The translations under genes and the position numbers were made by a program. From Xanthomonas sp. 10-10 (GTDB taxonomy: Bacteria; Pseudomonadota; Gammaproteobacteria; Xanthomonadales; Xanthomonadaceae), in assembly GCF_040182365.1 (NCBI RefSeq), contig NZ_CP144460.1:4216001-4280000 (forward strand): 64,000 nt of DNA, written 5' to 3'. This document shows positions 54,615 to 63,993 of this stretch, one piece after another (the first letter of the stretch is position 1; the number at the start of each line of letters is the position of its first letter). A model generated the notes under the pieces. It did no database searches and had not been told where the DNA came from. It was given only the letters and a program-made list of their open reading frames with translations.

Positions 54615-55822
54615 TGCGTCGTGTCGTCGTCACCGGAATGGGCATCAATTCGTGTCTGGGCAACGATCTGGACACCGTCTCCACCGCATTGCGTGAGAGC
54701 CGCTCCGGCATCACTGCATTGCCCGATCACGCCGAGGCCGGTCTGCGCAGCCAGGTGGGCGGGGCGGTGACTCTGGATCTGGAGGCGTTGATCGACCGCA
54801 AGCTCAAACGCTTCATGGGCGACGCCTCCGCGTACGCGTATCTGGCCATGCGCGATGCGATTGCCGATGCCGGGCTGGATGCCGAGCAGGTCAGTAGCCT
54901 GCGGACCGGCGTGATCGCCGGCTCCGGTGGCGGGTCCAGCCAATGGCAGGTGGAAACCGCCGACCTGCTGCGCAACCGTGGCGTGCGCAAGGTGGGCCCG
55001 TACATGGTGCCGCGCACGATGTGTTCGGCGGTCTCCGCGTCGCTGGCTACTGCGTTCAAGATCCGCGGCTTGAGCTATTCGCTGTCGGCCGCCTGCGCGA
55101 CGTCGGCGCATTGCATCGGCGCGGCTGCGGATCTGATCCGGCACGGCGCGCAGGATGTGATGTTCGCCGGCGGCGGCGAAGAACTGCACTGGACCATGAG
55201 CGTGATGTTCGATGCGATGGGCGCGCTGTCCACCGGCTTCAACGATCGCCCGGCGGTGGCCTCACGCCCCTACGATGCGCAGCGCGACGGCTTTGTCATC
55301 GGCAGCGGCGGCGGCATGCTGGTGTTGGAAGACTACGACCACGCCATCGCGCGCGGCGCACGCATCCATGCCGAATTGCTCGGCTATGGCGTGACCTCCG
55401 ATGGTGCCGACATGGTGGCGCCCAGCGGCGAAGGTGCGGTGCGCTGCATGCACATGGCCATGCAAGGCCTCAGCCAGCCGATCGATTATCTCAACACCCA
55501 CGGCACCTCCACCCCACTGGGCGATGTCACCGAACTGGGCGCGGTGCGCGAGGTGTTCGGCGACAACGTGCCGCCGTTGTCCTCGACCAAGGCGCTGTCG
55601 GGCCATTCGCTGGGCGCAGCCAGCGTGCACGAGGCGATCTACAGCCTGCTGATGTTGCGCGACGGGTTCATGGCCGGCTCTGCACATATCGACGAACTCG
55701 ACCCACGAGCGGAGGGCTTCCCGATCCTGCGGCAGACGCAGGAGGCGAGCTTGAACACGGTGATGTCCAACAGCTTCGGCTTTGGCGGCACCAACGGCAC
55801 GTTGGTGTTCGGGCGGGTGTGA
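54614..55822 (+). CDS. fabB: 3-oxoacyl-ACP synthase I
   Basis: 402 residues, thiolase fold. The active-site triad is Cys161 (SAACATSAH), His296 (NTHGTSTP) and His331 (ALSGHSLGA), with Lys326. It elongates the cis-3-decenoyl-ACP made by FabA. ATG 54614 overlaps the fabA stop (TGATG); the frame open back to 54029 is a shadow of fabA. Confidence 0.97.
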   Translation: MRRVVVTGMGINSCLGNDLDTVSTALRESRSGITALPDHAEAGLRSQVGGAVTLDLEALIDRKLKRFMGDASAYAYLAMRDAIADAGLDAEQVSSLRTGVIAGSGGGSSQWQVETADLLRNRGVRKVGPYMVPRTMCSAVSASLATAFKIRGLSYSLSAACATSAHCIGAAADLIRHGAQDVMFAGGGEELHWTMSVMFDAMGALSTGFNDRPAVASRPYDAQRDGFVIGSGGGMLVLEDYDHAIARGARIHAELLGYGVTSDGADMVAPSGEGAVRCMHMAMQGLSQPIDYLNTHGTSTPLGDVTELGAVREVFGDNVPPLSSTKALSGHSLGAASVHEAIYSLLMLRDGFMAGSAHIDELDPRAEGFPILRQTQEASLNTVMSNSFGFGGTNGTLVFGRV

Positions 55823-55829
55823 TGGCTGC

Positions 55830-55859
55830 TGCCACCGCCGCGATCCCGCTGCGGTGGCA
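55830..55859 (+). terminator. Hairpin after fabB
   Basis: TGCCACCGC (55830-55838) pairs with GCGGTGGCA (55851-55859) around a 12-base loop. There is no T tract, so termination is uncertain. It lies seven bases after the fabB stop. The roughly 180 bases from here to the next gene hold nothing else recognised. Confidence 0.4.
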
Positions 55860-56039
55860 CCGGTTGCGGCGATGGCAGAAACGCGCCGATCACCCAGTGA
55901 CTGCCGTGTCTTGCATGCCATCGGCCGAAACGGTTGGCCAGGCGCGGCAAGCCGGGGTTTGCGTCGTTGGTACCGCCACAAGGCGCCAACCGCAATGCCC
56001 TGCCAGGTGCGCGCCAGACCTCGTCCGACGAACGGCCGG

Positions 56040-56810
56040 CTAGCGATCTTGCTGGTCGCGCATTTTCCGTTCCCGAACCGATTGCTCGTAGTCGATGCTT
56101 GCCTGGTCGATACAACTCTGTGAGCCGCCGTCCTGACTGTGTGCGCCTGCGCACCGTTGCCGAACCGCTCCGTCGTAGTCGCTGCGTGCCTGAGAGATAC
56201 AACTCTGCACGGCACTGTCCTGGCCTCCTGAGCGTTCGCACCTGTTGATCCTTTCGTCCCGTGCATCACGGTCCAGCCGATTCAGCGCAGCCCGATCGAT
56301 CACGGCACGCTCGCGTTCGGTGCGCTCGTTCTCTGCACGTGTCTGCCGCTTGGCACGTCTTGCCATGGACTGCACTCCGTCCGCCGGCACGCCCTCGCCA
56401 GGTGCCAGGAGCTCCAGTGGCAGCGAGTCTCCCGGCGTGTGATCGCGCCAGAACGCACGCTCGCTCTCGACCGTCCATTCGCGGCCGCGATAGTGCGTGT
56501 CCCAGTAGGTGTCCAGCGAGAACTTCACTTTCGGCACCACGCGATTCAGGGCGCCGTGATTGAGCACGATCGAGGTCGCAGGAAGCCAACCACGTGCCTC
56601 CGGAGAACGCACGTCGCACCAGGTGCCGCGGTCGAGACAACCATAGACCTGAAGCGCATTGCCGGGCTGAACTTCTCCCACGCGCCGGTACTCTTCAGCA
56701 GGCCCGGCGCGCAGGCCAGCCAGGCCGTTGGCGTGGCCGGCATGCTGCGCCCAAACCGGCATGGCCACGGCCATCAGCCATAGCGCACTCCATGACAAAC
56801 GTCGCTGCAT
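56040..56810 (-). CDS. Secreted protein with bacterial SH3-like domain
   Basis: 256 residues. Signal peptide (about 1-21, ending VWAQ), then an SH3b-like domain (about 28-85) with LAGLRAGPAEEYRRVGEVQPG, shown in part as LRAGPAEEYRRVGEV, and WCDVRSPEARGWLPA. The last 100 residues are charged and helical and hold two copies of a Cys-containing repeat (RCERSGGQDSAVQSCISQA and RCAGAHSQDGGSQSCIDQA, about 193-250). Function unknown; probably periplasmic and wall-associated. Confidence 0.78.
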   Translation of the reverse strand: MQRRLSWSALWLMAVAMPVWAQHAGHANGLAGLRAGPAEEYRRVGEVQPGNALQVYGCLDRGTWCDVRSPEARGWLPATSIVLNHGALNRVVPKVKFSLDTYWDTHYRGREWTVESERAFWRDHTPGDSLPLELLAPGEGVPADGVQSMARRAKRQTRAENERTERERAVIDRAALNRLDRDARDERINRCERSGGQDSAVQSCISQARSDYDGAVRQRCAGAHSQDGGSQSCIDQASIDYEQSVRERKMRDQQDR

Positions 56811-56950
56811 TGCGCGCTCCCTGTGCCCTGTTCCACTGCATGCGGCGCCTCGCGAAGGAGCGCCACGTCGCGGTTATAAGACAGCTCACCTCAATTCAGT
56901 GCGAACTCCGTAGCGACCGGTGGCCGGTGACGACGGCCCAATCGGCACCA

Positions 56951-58975
56951 TCAGCCCGCCATGCCGTTGTGCCGCAGCAATGCGTCGATGCTCGGCGCAC
57001 GCCCACGGAAGGCACGGAAGTTGTCGGCCGCACTGCGGCTGCCACCGCGCGACAACACTTCATGGCGAAAACGTTCCCCCGTGTCAGCGACCTGCTCCGG
57101 CGCCTCTTCGAACGCGGCGTAGGCATCGGCACTAAGCACTTCAGCCCATTTGTAACTGTAATAGCCGGCTGCGTAGCCGCCCGCGAAAATATGGCTGAAC
57201 TGATGCGGGAAGCGATTCCACGCCGGCGGGCGATTGACGGCGACCTCGTCGCGCACGCGCTCGATCAGCTGCAGCACGCTGCCCTGCACCGGGTCGAAGC
57301 TGCTGTGCAGCTGCATGTCGAACAAGGCGAACTCCAGCTGGCGCACGGTGAACATGCCGCTCTGGAAATTACGCGCAGCCAGCAGCCGATCGAACAGGTT
57401 GCGCGGCAGCGGCTCGCCGGTCTGCACGTGCGCGGTCATCGCCTGCACGCGCTCCCATTCCCAGCAGAAGTTCTCCATGAACTGGCTCGGCAGTTCCACC
57501 GCGTCCCATTCCACGCCGTTGATGCCGGCCACACCCAACTCGCCGATGCGGGTGAGCAACTGATGCAGGCCGTGGCCCATTTCATGGAACAGCGTGGTGA
57601 CCTCGCCGTGCCGGAAGGTGGCCGGTGCATCGCCACTGCCGCGGCCGAAGTTGCACACCAGATACACCAGCGGCGTCTGCGTCCCATTGGCGGTCTCGCG
57701 GCGGTTGCGGCAATCGTCCATCCACGCGCCACCGCGCTTGCCTTCGCGCGCGTAAAGATCAAGATAGAACTGGCCGACCAACGCGCCCTGCGCATCTTCC
57801 AGCCGGAAGAAACGCACGTCCGGATGCCACACCGGCGCGCTGTCCGGCTTGACGCTCAGTCCGTACAGGCTGTGGATGACATCGAACAGGCCAGCCAGCA
57901 CCTTGTGCTCGGTGAAATACTGCTTCACCTCCTGCTCGGAAAAGCTGTAGCGCGCCTGCTTGAGCTTTTCGCTGACGTAGGCCAGGTCCCAGGCCTGCAG
58001 TTCATCCAGGCCAAGTTCGTCGCGTGCGAAGGCTTCGAGTTCGGCGCGGTCGCGTTGCGCATACGGCCTGGCACGCACGGCCAGGTCGCGCAGGAACCCC
58101 ATCACTTCAGCGGGGCTTTGCGCCATCTTGGTGGCGATCGAGTAGTCGGCGTAACTTGCAAATCCAAGCAGCTGCGCCAGCTCGGCGCGCAGGGCGAGAA
58201 TACGATCGATATTGGCGCTGTTGTCCAGCGCAGGATCGCCGAACTCGGAAGCGCGCTCGGCGTTGGCGCGATACAGCAGCGCGCGCAGTTCGCGGCTGTC
58301 GGCATCGCTTTGCACCGGCAGATAGCACGGCATCTGCAAGGTGAACTTCCAGCCCGCTACGCCGTCTTTTTCAGCAGCAGCGCGTGCGGCGGCGATCACC
58401 TCGGCCGGCAGGCCGGACAACTGCGCCTGGTCTTCGGTCACGTACGACCATGTGTCGGTAGCGTCGAGCACGTTCTGCGAAAACCTGGCTGCCAACGCGG
58501 ACAGCTCTTCCTGGATCTGCGTAAAGCGCGCCTTGGCCTCTTCGTCCAGCTCGGCGCCGCCGAGACGGAAATCGCGCAGCGCGTTGTCCAGCACCTTGCG
58601 GCGCGCCTGATCGTACTCGGCCGCTTCAGGCGATTGCGCCAGCGCCTTGTACTGCGCGTACAAGGCCAGGTTCTGGCCCAGCGCGCTGCCGAAGCGGCTC
58701 ACCTTGGGCAGATTGCTGTTGTAGGCCTCGCGCAGCTCGGGCGTGTTCATTACCGCCTGCAGATGGCCGACCTGGCCCCATGCACGCCACAACCGCTCGG
58801 TGGCATCGTCCAGCGGCACCACGAAACTGTCCCAGCGCACCGGGCTGACCTGTTCGGCCGCCTTCACTGCCGCTTCTGCCTCGGCCAGCAGTTGGTCGAT
58901 CGCCGGGCCTACATGCGCAGGGCGGATGGCATCGAAGGACGGCAGTCCGGACAGATCGAGCAGCGGGTTGGTCAT
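56951..58975 (-). CDS. prlC: Oligopeptidase A (M3 metallopeptidase)
   Basis: 674 residues, the usual length of the M3A family. The zinc motif is TLFHEMGHGLHQL, followed by the conserved VEWDAVELPSQFMENF and HPDVRFF, GAWMDDC stretches. It degrades short peptides in the cytoplasm, including cleaved signal peptides. The start gives MTNPLLDLSGLPSFDAI. Monocistronic on the minus strand. Confidence 0.94.
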   Translation of the reverse strand: MTNPLLDLSGLPSFDAIRPAHVGPAIDQLLAEAEAAVKAAEQVSPVRWDSFVVPLDDATERLWRAWGQVGHLQAVMNTPELREAYNSNLPKVSRFGSALGQNLALYAQYKALAQSPEAAEYDQARRKVLDNALRDFRLGGAELDEEAKARFTQIQEELSALAARFSQNVLDATDTWSYVTEDQAQLSGLPAEVIAAARAAAEKDGVAGWKFTLQMPCYLPVQSDADSRELRALLYRANAERASEFGDPALDNSANIDRILALRAELAQLLGFASYADYSIATKMAQSPAEVMGFLRDLAVRARPYAQRDRAELEAFARDELGLDELQAWDLAYVSEKLKQARYSFSEQEVKQYFTEHKVLAGLFDVIHSLYGLSVKPDSAPVWHPDVRFFRLEDAQGALVGQFYLDLYAREGKRGGAWMDDCRNRRETANGTQTPLVYLVCNFGRGSGDAPATFRHGEVTTLFHEMGHGLHQLLTRIGELGVAGINGVEWDAVELPSQFMENFCWEWERVQAMTAHVQTGEPLPRNLFDRLLAARNFQSGMFTVRQLEFALFDMQLHSSFDPVQGSVLQLIERVRDEVAVNRPPAWNRFPHQFSHIFAGGYAAGYYSYKWAEVLSADAYAAFEEAPEQVADTGERFRHEVLSRGGSRSAADNFRAFRGRAPSIDALLRHNGMAG

Positions 58976-59069
58976 GGAGCGCTCCGGCGGTGGACTGAAT
59001 CAGGGATGACGAAGATGTCTGGTGACAGGTGCCGACGCCCAGCGCGTCAGCACGCTCCCGATATGGCGA

Positions 59070-60173
59070 TCAACGCAGCGCAGCACAAGGCAGCTGCGGC
59101 AACGCGCCGCCGTTGACCGCCTCGGCAATGGCCGCATCGCTGTCGGTGACATCGATCGCCCGCTCCGCGTACCAGCCCGGGTTGTAGTAACTGTGCGCGT
59201 AGCGCTCGCCTGCATCGCACAGGATGGTGACGATGGAGCCCTGCCGGCCCTCCTCGCGCATCCGCTGCGCGGCGTGCAGTACGCCGATGAAGTTGGTGCC
59301 GGTGGAGCCGCCCACGCGACGGCCCAGCGTGGCGCTGACGTGGCGCATCGCCGCCAGGCTCAAGGCATCGGGCACCTTGATCATTTCATCGACGCAGCTG
59401 GCAATGAAGCTCGATTCCACCCGCGGCCGGCCGATGCCTTCGATGCGCGAGCCGCCGGTGATCGCCAGCTCCTTGGGGCACTGCCCGTCTACCGCACGGC
59501 AATAACCGTCGAAGAACACCGACACTTCCGGGTCCACGCACAGGATGCGGGTGTGATGCCGGCGATAGCGCACATAGCGCCCCAATGTGGCGCTGGTGCC
59601 GCCGGTGCCGGGGCTGCAGACGATCCAGTCGGGGATGGGGTGCGGCTCTTCGGCCAGCTGCTTGAAGATCGATTCGGCGATGTTGTTGTTGGCGCGCCAG
59701 TCGGTGGCGCGCTCGGCGTAGGTGAACTGGTCCATGAAGTGCCCGCCGGTCTCGCGCGCGAGCTGGTGCGAGGCGCTGTCCAGGTCGCAGGCACGTTCCA
59801 CCAGATGGCAGCGGCCGCCCTGGAATTGAATCGCGGCGATCTTCTCCGGCGAGGTCGAAGCCGGCATCACCGCGATGAAGGGCACCCCCAGCAGGCGCGC
59901 GAAATAGGCCTCGGAAATGGCGGTCGAGCCACTGGAGGCCTCGATCACCGGCCGCCCGGCACGCAGCCAGCCGTTGGTCAGCGCATAGAGAAACAGCGAG
60001 CGCGCCAGCCGGTGCTTGAGGCTGCCGGTGGGGTGGCTGGACTCGTCCTTGAAGTACAGGTCGATGCCTGGATAGCCCGGCAGATCCATCGGGATCAGAT
60101 GGGTGTCGGCCGAACGATTGAAATCGGCCTCGATCTTCTGGATGGCGGCGGCCACCCACTGGCGCTGCGACAT
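59070..60173 (-). CDS. PLP-dependent cysteine synthase family protein (Cds1-like)
   Basis: 367 residues, fold-type II PLP enzyme. The cofactor lysine is Lys53 in PTGSLKHRLA; EASSGSTAISEAYFA and SPGTGGTSATLGRY bind substrate and phosphate. It is longer than CysK/CysM by about 50 residues and resembles the group that includes mycobacterial Cds1 cysteine desulfhydrase; synthesis versus desulfhydration cannot be told by eye. ATG 60173 follows a possible GTG at 60179. Confidence 0.85.
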   Translation of the reverse strand: MSQRQWVAAAIQKIEADFNRSADTHLIPMDLPGYPGIDLYFKDESSHPTGSLKHRLARSLFLYALTNGWLRAGRPVIEASSGSTAISEAYFARLLGVPFIAVMPASTSPEKIAAIQFQGGRCHLVERACDLDSASHQLARETGGHFMDQFTYAERATDWRANNNIAESIFKQLAEEPHPIPDWIVCSPGTGGTSATLGRYVRYRRHHTRILCVDPEVSVFFDGYCRAVDGQCPKELAITGGSRIEGIGRPRVESSFIASCVDEMIKVPDALSLAAMRHVSATLGRRVGGSTGTNFIGVLHAAQRMREEGRQGSIVTILCDAGERYAHSYYNPGWYAERAIDVTDSDAAIAEAVNGGALPQLPCAALR

Positions 60174-60305
60174 GGGCACGGGCGTGAAGCGAAAGAGGCG
60201 TCAATTCTACCGCTGCCAGGCGCACAGCCGGGACCGGCGGTCAGCGGGCGGACGGTTGCGGGCCGGTGGTATGCTCGCAGCGTCATCCATCAGCCCCGAC
60301 CGCCC

Positions 60306-60701
60306 GTGCTGCCTTGCCTGCTCCGCCTGCTGCTGTGCCTGTGCCTGGTCGCCAATACGGCCACCGGCGCGTGGGCGTCGGTGGGCATGGCGATGCCGGA
60401 AGTGGCCATGCCGCAGACGGTCACGCACGCCATGCAGGCGCACGTGGCGGCCGCGATGCCGTGCCATGACGCCATGCCAGCGGCCGATGCGGCGCCGTTG
60501 CCCGACACGACCAGACACGCGCATGCCAGCGACTGCTGCAAGCTGGGTAGCTGCGACTGCCTGCAACACTGCAGCCTGGCCTTGCTGACCCTGCCCGCGG
60601 TTCCGGCGGGGATGCTCGGTCATTCCGCGGTGCCTGCCGCCCTGGACGCAGGCCGCGGCAACCCGACACACGAGCAACCAGTTCGACCTCCCATCGGCTA
60701 A
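60306..60701 (+). CDS. copL: CopL-family copper-responsive leader protein
   Basis: 131 residues from GTG 60306. An N-terminal hydrophobic signal (LLRLLLCLCLVANTATGAWA) is followed by a Met/His-rich stretch (MAMPEVAMPQTV, HAMQAHVAAAMPCHDAM) and a Cys cluster (DCCKLGSCDCLQHC), all likely copper ligands. In Xanthomonas copL is needed for copper-induced expression of copAB. It lies 224 bases upstream of copA. No ATG is available in frame and no clear ribosome site precedes the GTG, so the start is provisional. The chromosomal homologues have also been called cohLAB. Confidence 0.8.
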   Translation: MLPCLLRLLLCLCLVANTATGAWASVGMAMPEVAMPQTVTHAMQAHVAAAMPCHDAMPAADAAPLPDTTRHAHASDCCKLGSCDCLQHCSLALLTLPAVPAGMLGHSAVPAALDAGRGNPTHEQPVRPPIG

Positions 60702-60740
60702 CGGCCGACACGGCACGACGCGCTTGCCCAGACGCGCGTC

Positions 60741-60759
60741 GCCGATGCGCGGCATCGGC
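60741..60759 (+). other. Perfect hairpin in the copL-copA spacer
   Basis: GCCGATGC (60741-60748) and GCATCGGC (60752-60759) form an 8-bp stem with a three-base loop, 40 bases after copL. No T tract follows. It could be one of two alternative structures in the leader. Confidence 0.45.
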
Positions 60760-60851
60760 GGTCACTGCACGCGCCCGGGCAGCAGGCGCACCGCATGCCT
60801 GGCCTGACGCTCACGCGCCGTGCCTATCGGCCCCTCCCATGCATGCTTCGC

Positions 60852-60876
60852 CCCGCGTCCCTGGACGCGGGATTTT
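60852..60876 (+). terminator. Terminator-like hairpin (possible attenuator) before copA
   Basis: CCCGCGTCC (60852-60860) pairs with GGACGCGGG (60863-60871) in a 9-bp GC stem, closely followed by ATTTT. It ends 50 bases before the copA ATG and well after copL, the position of an attenuator rather than an operon end. The T tract is short. Confidence 0.5.
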
Positions 60877-60925
60877 CCAGCGATGCGCTGCGTCTGCCTG
60901 CTGTTGCAGACGCGCCGGAGATGAC

Positions 60926-62728
60926 ATGTCTTCCGATTCCCCTGTGTTCGATCCAACCTCCCCGCCTGCCGTCAGCCGGCGCCGTTTCGTGCAGGGCCTG
61001 GCCCTGGGCGGTCTTGCCGCCGGTGCCGGGCTGTGGCGTGCCGACGCGCGTGCGGCCGGCGCGGTGAGCACGCCGGTCCTGCGCGGCAGCAGCCAGTCGC
61101 TGCAGATCGGCCGCCTGCCGGTCAATTTCACCGGGCGCACGCGCCCTGCCATCACCGTCAACCAGAGCCTGCCTGCGCCCACGCTGCGCTGGCGCGAGGG
61201 CGATACGGTGAGCGTGCGCGTGCATAACGCGCTGACCGACCAGCCCACCTCGGTGCACTGGCACGGCCTGCTGCTGCCGGCCAACATGGACGGCGTGCCC
61301 GCCATGAGCTTCGATGGCATCGCGCCAGGCCAGGAGTATCACTACCGCTTTGCGCTGCGCCAATCCGGCACCTACTGGTACCACAGCCATTCGATGTTAC
61401 AGGAGCAGGCCGGCCTGTATGGCGCCATCGTCATCGACCCGCTGACACCGCCGCCGTACCGCCACGATCGCGAACATGTGGTGCTGTTGTCGGACTGGAC
61501 CGATCTCGACCCGGCGGCGCTGTTCCGCCGCCTGAAACAGATGCCCAGCCACGACAACTACGCACAGCGCACCGTGGGCGACTTCCTGCGCGATGCGCGC
61601 GAAGACGGCCTGCGCGCGACACTGGCCGACCGTGGCATGTGGGGCCGCATGCGCATGACGCCCACCGACCTGTCGGACGTCAACGCCAACACCTACACCT
61701 ACCTGCTGAACGGGGTGGCGCCGGCCGGCAACTGGACCGGCTTGTTCACTCCCGGCGAAAAGGTGTTGCTGCGTTTCATCAACGGCTCGTCGATGACCTA
61801 CTTCGACATCCGCATCCCCGGCCTGCGCATGACCGTTGTCGCCGCCGACGGCCAGTACGTGCATCCGGTCAGCGTGGACGAACTACGGATTGCCGCGGCA
61901 GAAACCTTCGATGTGCTCGTCGAGCCCATCGGCCAGGATGCGTTTACCTTGTTTGCGCAGGACATGGGCCGCACCGGATTCGCCTGCGGCACGCTGGCCG
62001 TACGCTGTGGCCTGCGGCCGCCGATTCCCGCGCTGGATCCGCGCGCAATCCTCACCATGCAGGACATGGGACATGGCGATGGCATGGCGCATGCCGATCA
62101 CGCCATGCACGGTGACGACACGACGCAAAGCGACCCGCATGCGGCGCATGCGATGCCGATGCCGATGCCAGTCCAGCATGCGCACGACAGCGCATCGGAC
62201 AAGACACCGCACCACCCCGCCAGCGAGGATGGCAATCCCTTGATCGACATGCGCAGCAATGCCACCGCGCCGCGTCTGGACGACCCCGGAGTAGGCCTGC
62301 GCGACAACGGCCGCCGCGTGCTGTGCTACGGCGATCTGCATAGCCTGTTCGATGACCCGGATGGCCGCGAGCCCGGTCGCGAGATCGAGCTGCACCTGAC
62401 CGGCCACATGGAAAAATTTGCATGGTCCTTCGACGGCATCGCCTTCGCCTCGGCCGACCCACTGCGGCTGCGCTACGGCGAGCGGCTACGCATCGTGCTG
62501 GTCAACGACACCATGATGCAGCACCCCATCCATCTGCACGGCATGTGGAGCGATCTGGAAGACGCCGACGGCAATTTCCAGGTGCGCAAGCACACCATCG
62601 ACATGCCGCCCGGTACGCGCCGTACCTATCGCGTGCGTGCGGATGCGCTCGGCCGTTGGGCCTACCACTGTCACCTGCTGTACCACATGGAAGCGGGCAT
62701 GATGCGCGAAGTGCGGGTGGAGGCATGA
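60926..62728 (+). CDS. copA: Multicopper oxidase CopA
   Basis: 600 residues. A twin-arginine signal (SRRRFVQGLALGGLAAGAG, about 17-35) is followed by three cupredoxin domains. Copper ligands are visible as HWHG, WYHSHS, HPIHLHGMW and HCHLLYHMEAGMM. A Met/His-rich insert (about 375-430) binds extra copper, as in CopA/PcoA. It oxidises and binds Cu(I) in the periplasm. ATG 60926 has GGAG seven bases upstream. The stop overlaps copB as ATGA. Confidence 0.95.
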   Translation: MSSDSPVFDPTSPPAVSRRRFVQGLALGGLAAGAGLWRADARAAGAVSTPVLRGSSQSLQIGRLPVNFTGRTRPAITVNQSLPAPTLRWREGDTVSVRVHNALTDQPTSVHWHGLLLPANMDGVPAMSFDGIAPGQEYHYRFALRQSGTYWYHSHSMLQEQAGLYGAIVIDPLTPPPYRHDREHVVLLSDWTDLDPAALFRRLKQMPSHDNYAQRTVGDFLRDAREDGLRATLADRGMWGRMRMTPTDLSDVNANTYTYLLNGVAPAGNWTGLFTPGEKVLLRFINGSSMTYFDIRIPGLRMTVVAADGQYVHPVSVDELRIAAAETFDVLVEPIGQDAFTLFAQDMGRTGFACGTLAVRCGLRPPIPALDPRAILTMQDMGHGDGMAHADHAMHGDDTTQSDPHAAHAMPMPMPVQHAHDSASDKTPHHPASEDGNPLIDMRSNATAPRLDDPGVGLRDNGRRVLCYGDLHSLFDDPDGREPGREIELHLTGHMEKFAWSFDGIAFASADPLRLRYGERLRIVLVNDTMMQHPIHLHGMWSDLEDADGNFQVRKHTIDMPPGTRRTYRVRADALGRWAYHCHLLYHMEAGMMREVRVEA

Positions 62729-63993
62729 GCGCGTTACGCCTACGCCCACTGTTGGTGAGCATGTGGATGCTGAGTGCGTCGTTAGCTGCGCAGGAGCACC
62801 TGGATGCGGCGGGCAGCACCGCAGCGCACGATGCGCATGCGATGCAGATGACGTCCGACGCTGGCGATGCCGATTTGCCAAAGGCGGCAGCGTCGGATGC
62901 GGCGCCGGCCACTGCACAGGACACCATGGCTGCCATGGAGGTGGCGAACGCGCACATGCAGCACGCCGACCAGACGCCACCGCTTACCGAGCATTCTCAT
63001 CATGACGCCACAGAATCTATGGCACCCAGCGATGCACCGGTGTTGCAGCGTGCTCAGACGCAGGAGTCCGCAGTCAGACCGTCTGCAGATCATGACCACA
63101 TGTCGCACGCGGGCATGGACCATGGCTCGATGGATCACCCGGCGATGGATCACGCATCCATGACCGCAGGTCCTGCGCAGCAGGCGCCGATGGAGCACAC
63201 TCCCATGGACCATTCCCGGATGCATGGCGACGCACCAGCCAAGATGCCGATGCAAACGCATGCCTCCCCACATAGCGCTGCACTGCCACGCGAGCCGATT
63301 CCAGAGCCGACTGCCGAGGACATCGCCGCAGCCTTCGCACCGCTGCACAGTCACGCGATGCATGGGACGGGAGTCAACCGGTACGTGCTGCTCGATCGCC
63401 TGGAAGCCTTCGACACCGATCGCGGCAGCGGCCGGCAATGGGAAGCGCGCGCGTGGATCGGTGGCGATATCGACCGCGTGTGGCTACGCAGCGAAGGCGA
63501 GCGACAGCAGGGGCACACACAAGACGCGTCGGTCGAAGCGTTCTACGGCCATGCCATCTCGCCTTGGTGGGATGTATTGGTGGGCGTGCGTCAGGACATC
63601 GGCACCGACCATCGCAGTTGGGCGGCGTTCGGCGTACAAGGCCTGGCACCGTACAAGTTCGAAACCGAGGCCACCCTCTTCATTGGCAGCGGCGGTCGCG
63701 CGGCCCTGCGACTGGAGGGCGAATACGACGTCCTGCTGACCAACCGCCTGATCCTGCAGCCACGCGTGGAAGCAGACATCGCACTGAGCGAGGATAGGCA
63801 ACGCGGCATCGACAGCGGCCTGGAGCAGCTCGAAGCAGGCGTGCGACTCCGCTACGAAATGACGCGCCGGTTTGCGCCCTATATCGGCTGGGTGCATCAC
63901 CGCAGCTTCGGCGACCGTGCCCGGCGCGCCACGATGGACGACGAACCGGCGCGCGACAGCCGCTTCGTCGTCGGCGTGCGCATCTGGTTTTGA
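62725..63993 (+). CDS. copB: Copper resistance outer-membrane protein CopB
   Basis: 422 residues. Signal peptide (about 1-22), a long Met/His/Asp-rich copper-binding region (about 30-190, with repeats such as HAGMDHGSMDHPAMDHASM), then a CopB/PcoB beta-barrel domain ending in the phenylalanine of RIWF. It works with CopA to hold copper outside the cytoplasm. ATG 62725 overlaps the copA stop. The window ends seven bases after its stop, so no terminator can be judged. Confidence 0.94.
   Translation: MSALRLRPLLVSMWMLSASLAAQEHLDAAGSTAAHDAHAMQMTSDAGDADLPKAAASDAAPATAQDTMAAMEVANAHMQHADQTPPLTEHSHHDATESMAPSDAPVLQRAQTQESAVRPSADHDHMSHAGMDHGSMDHPAMDHASMTAGPAQQAPMEHTPMDHSRMHGDAPAKMPMQTHASPHSAALPREPIPEPTAEDIAAAFAPLHSHAMHGTGVNRYVLLDRLEAFDTDRGSGRQWEARAWIGGDIDRVWLRSEGERQQGHTQDASVEAFYGHAISPWWDVLVGVRQDIGTDHRSWAAFGVQGLAPYKFETEATLFIGSGGRAALRLEGEYDVLLTNRLILQPRVEADIALSEDRQRGIDSGLEQLEAGVRLRYEMTRRFAPYIGWVHHRSFGDRARRATMDDEPARDSRFVVGVRIWF

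Noticed and set aside
56594-59116. 840-codon plus-strand open frame opposite prlC
   Set aside because: Antisense to a complete M3 peptidase with its HEMGH motif; no independent support.
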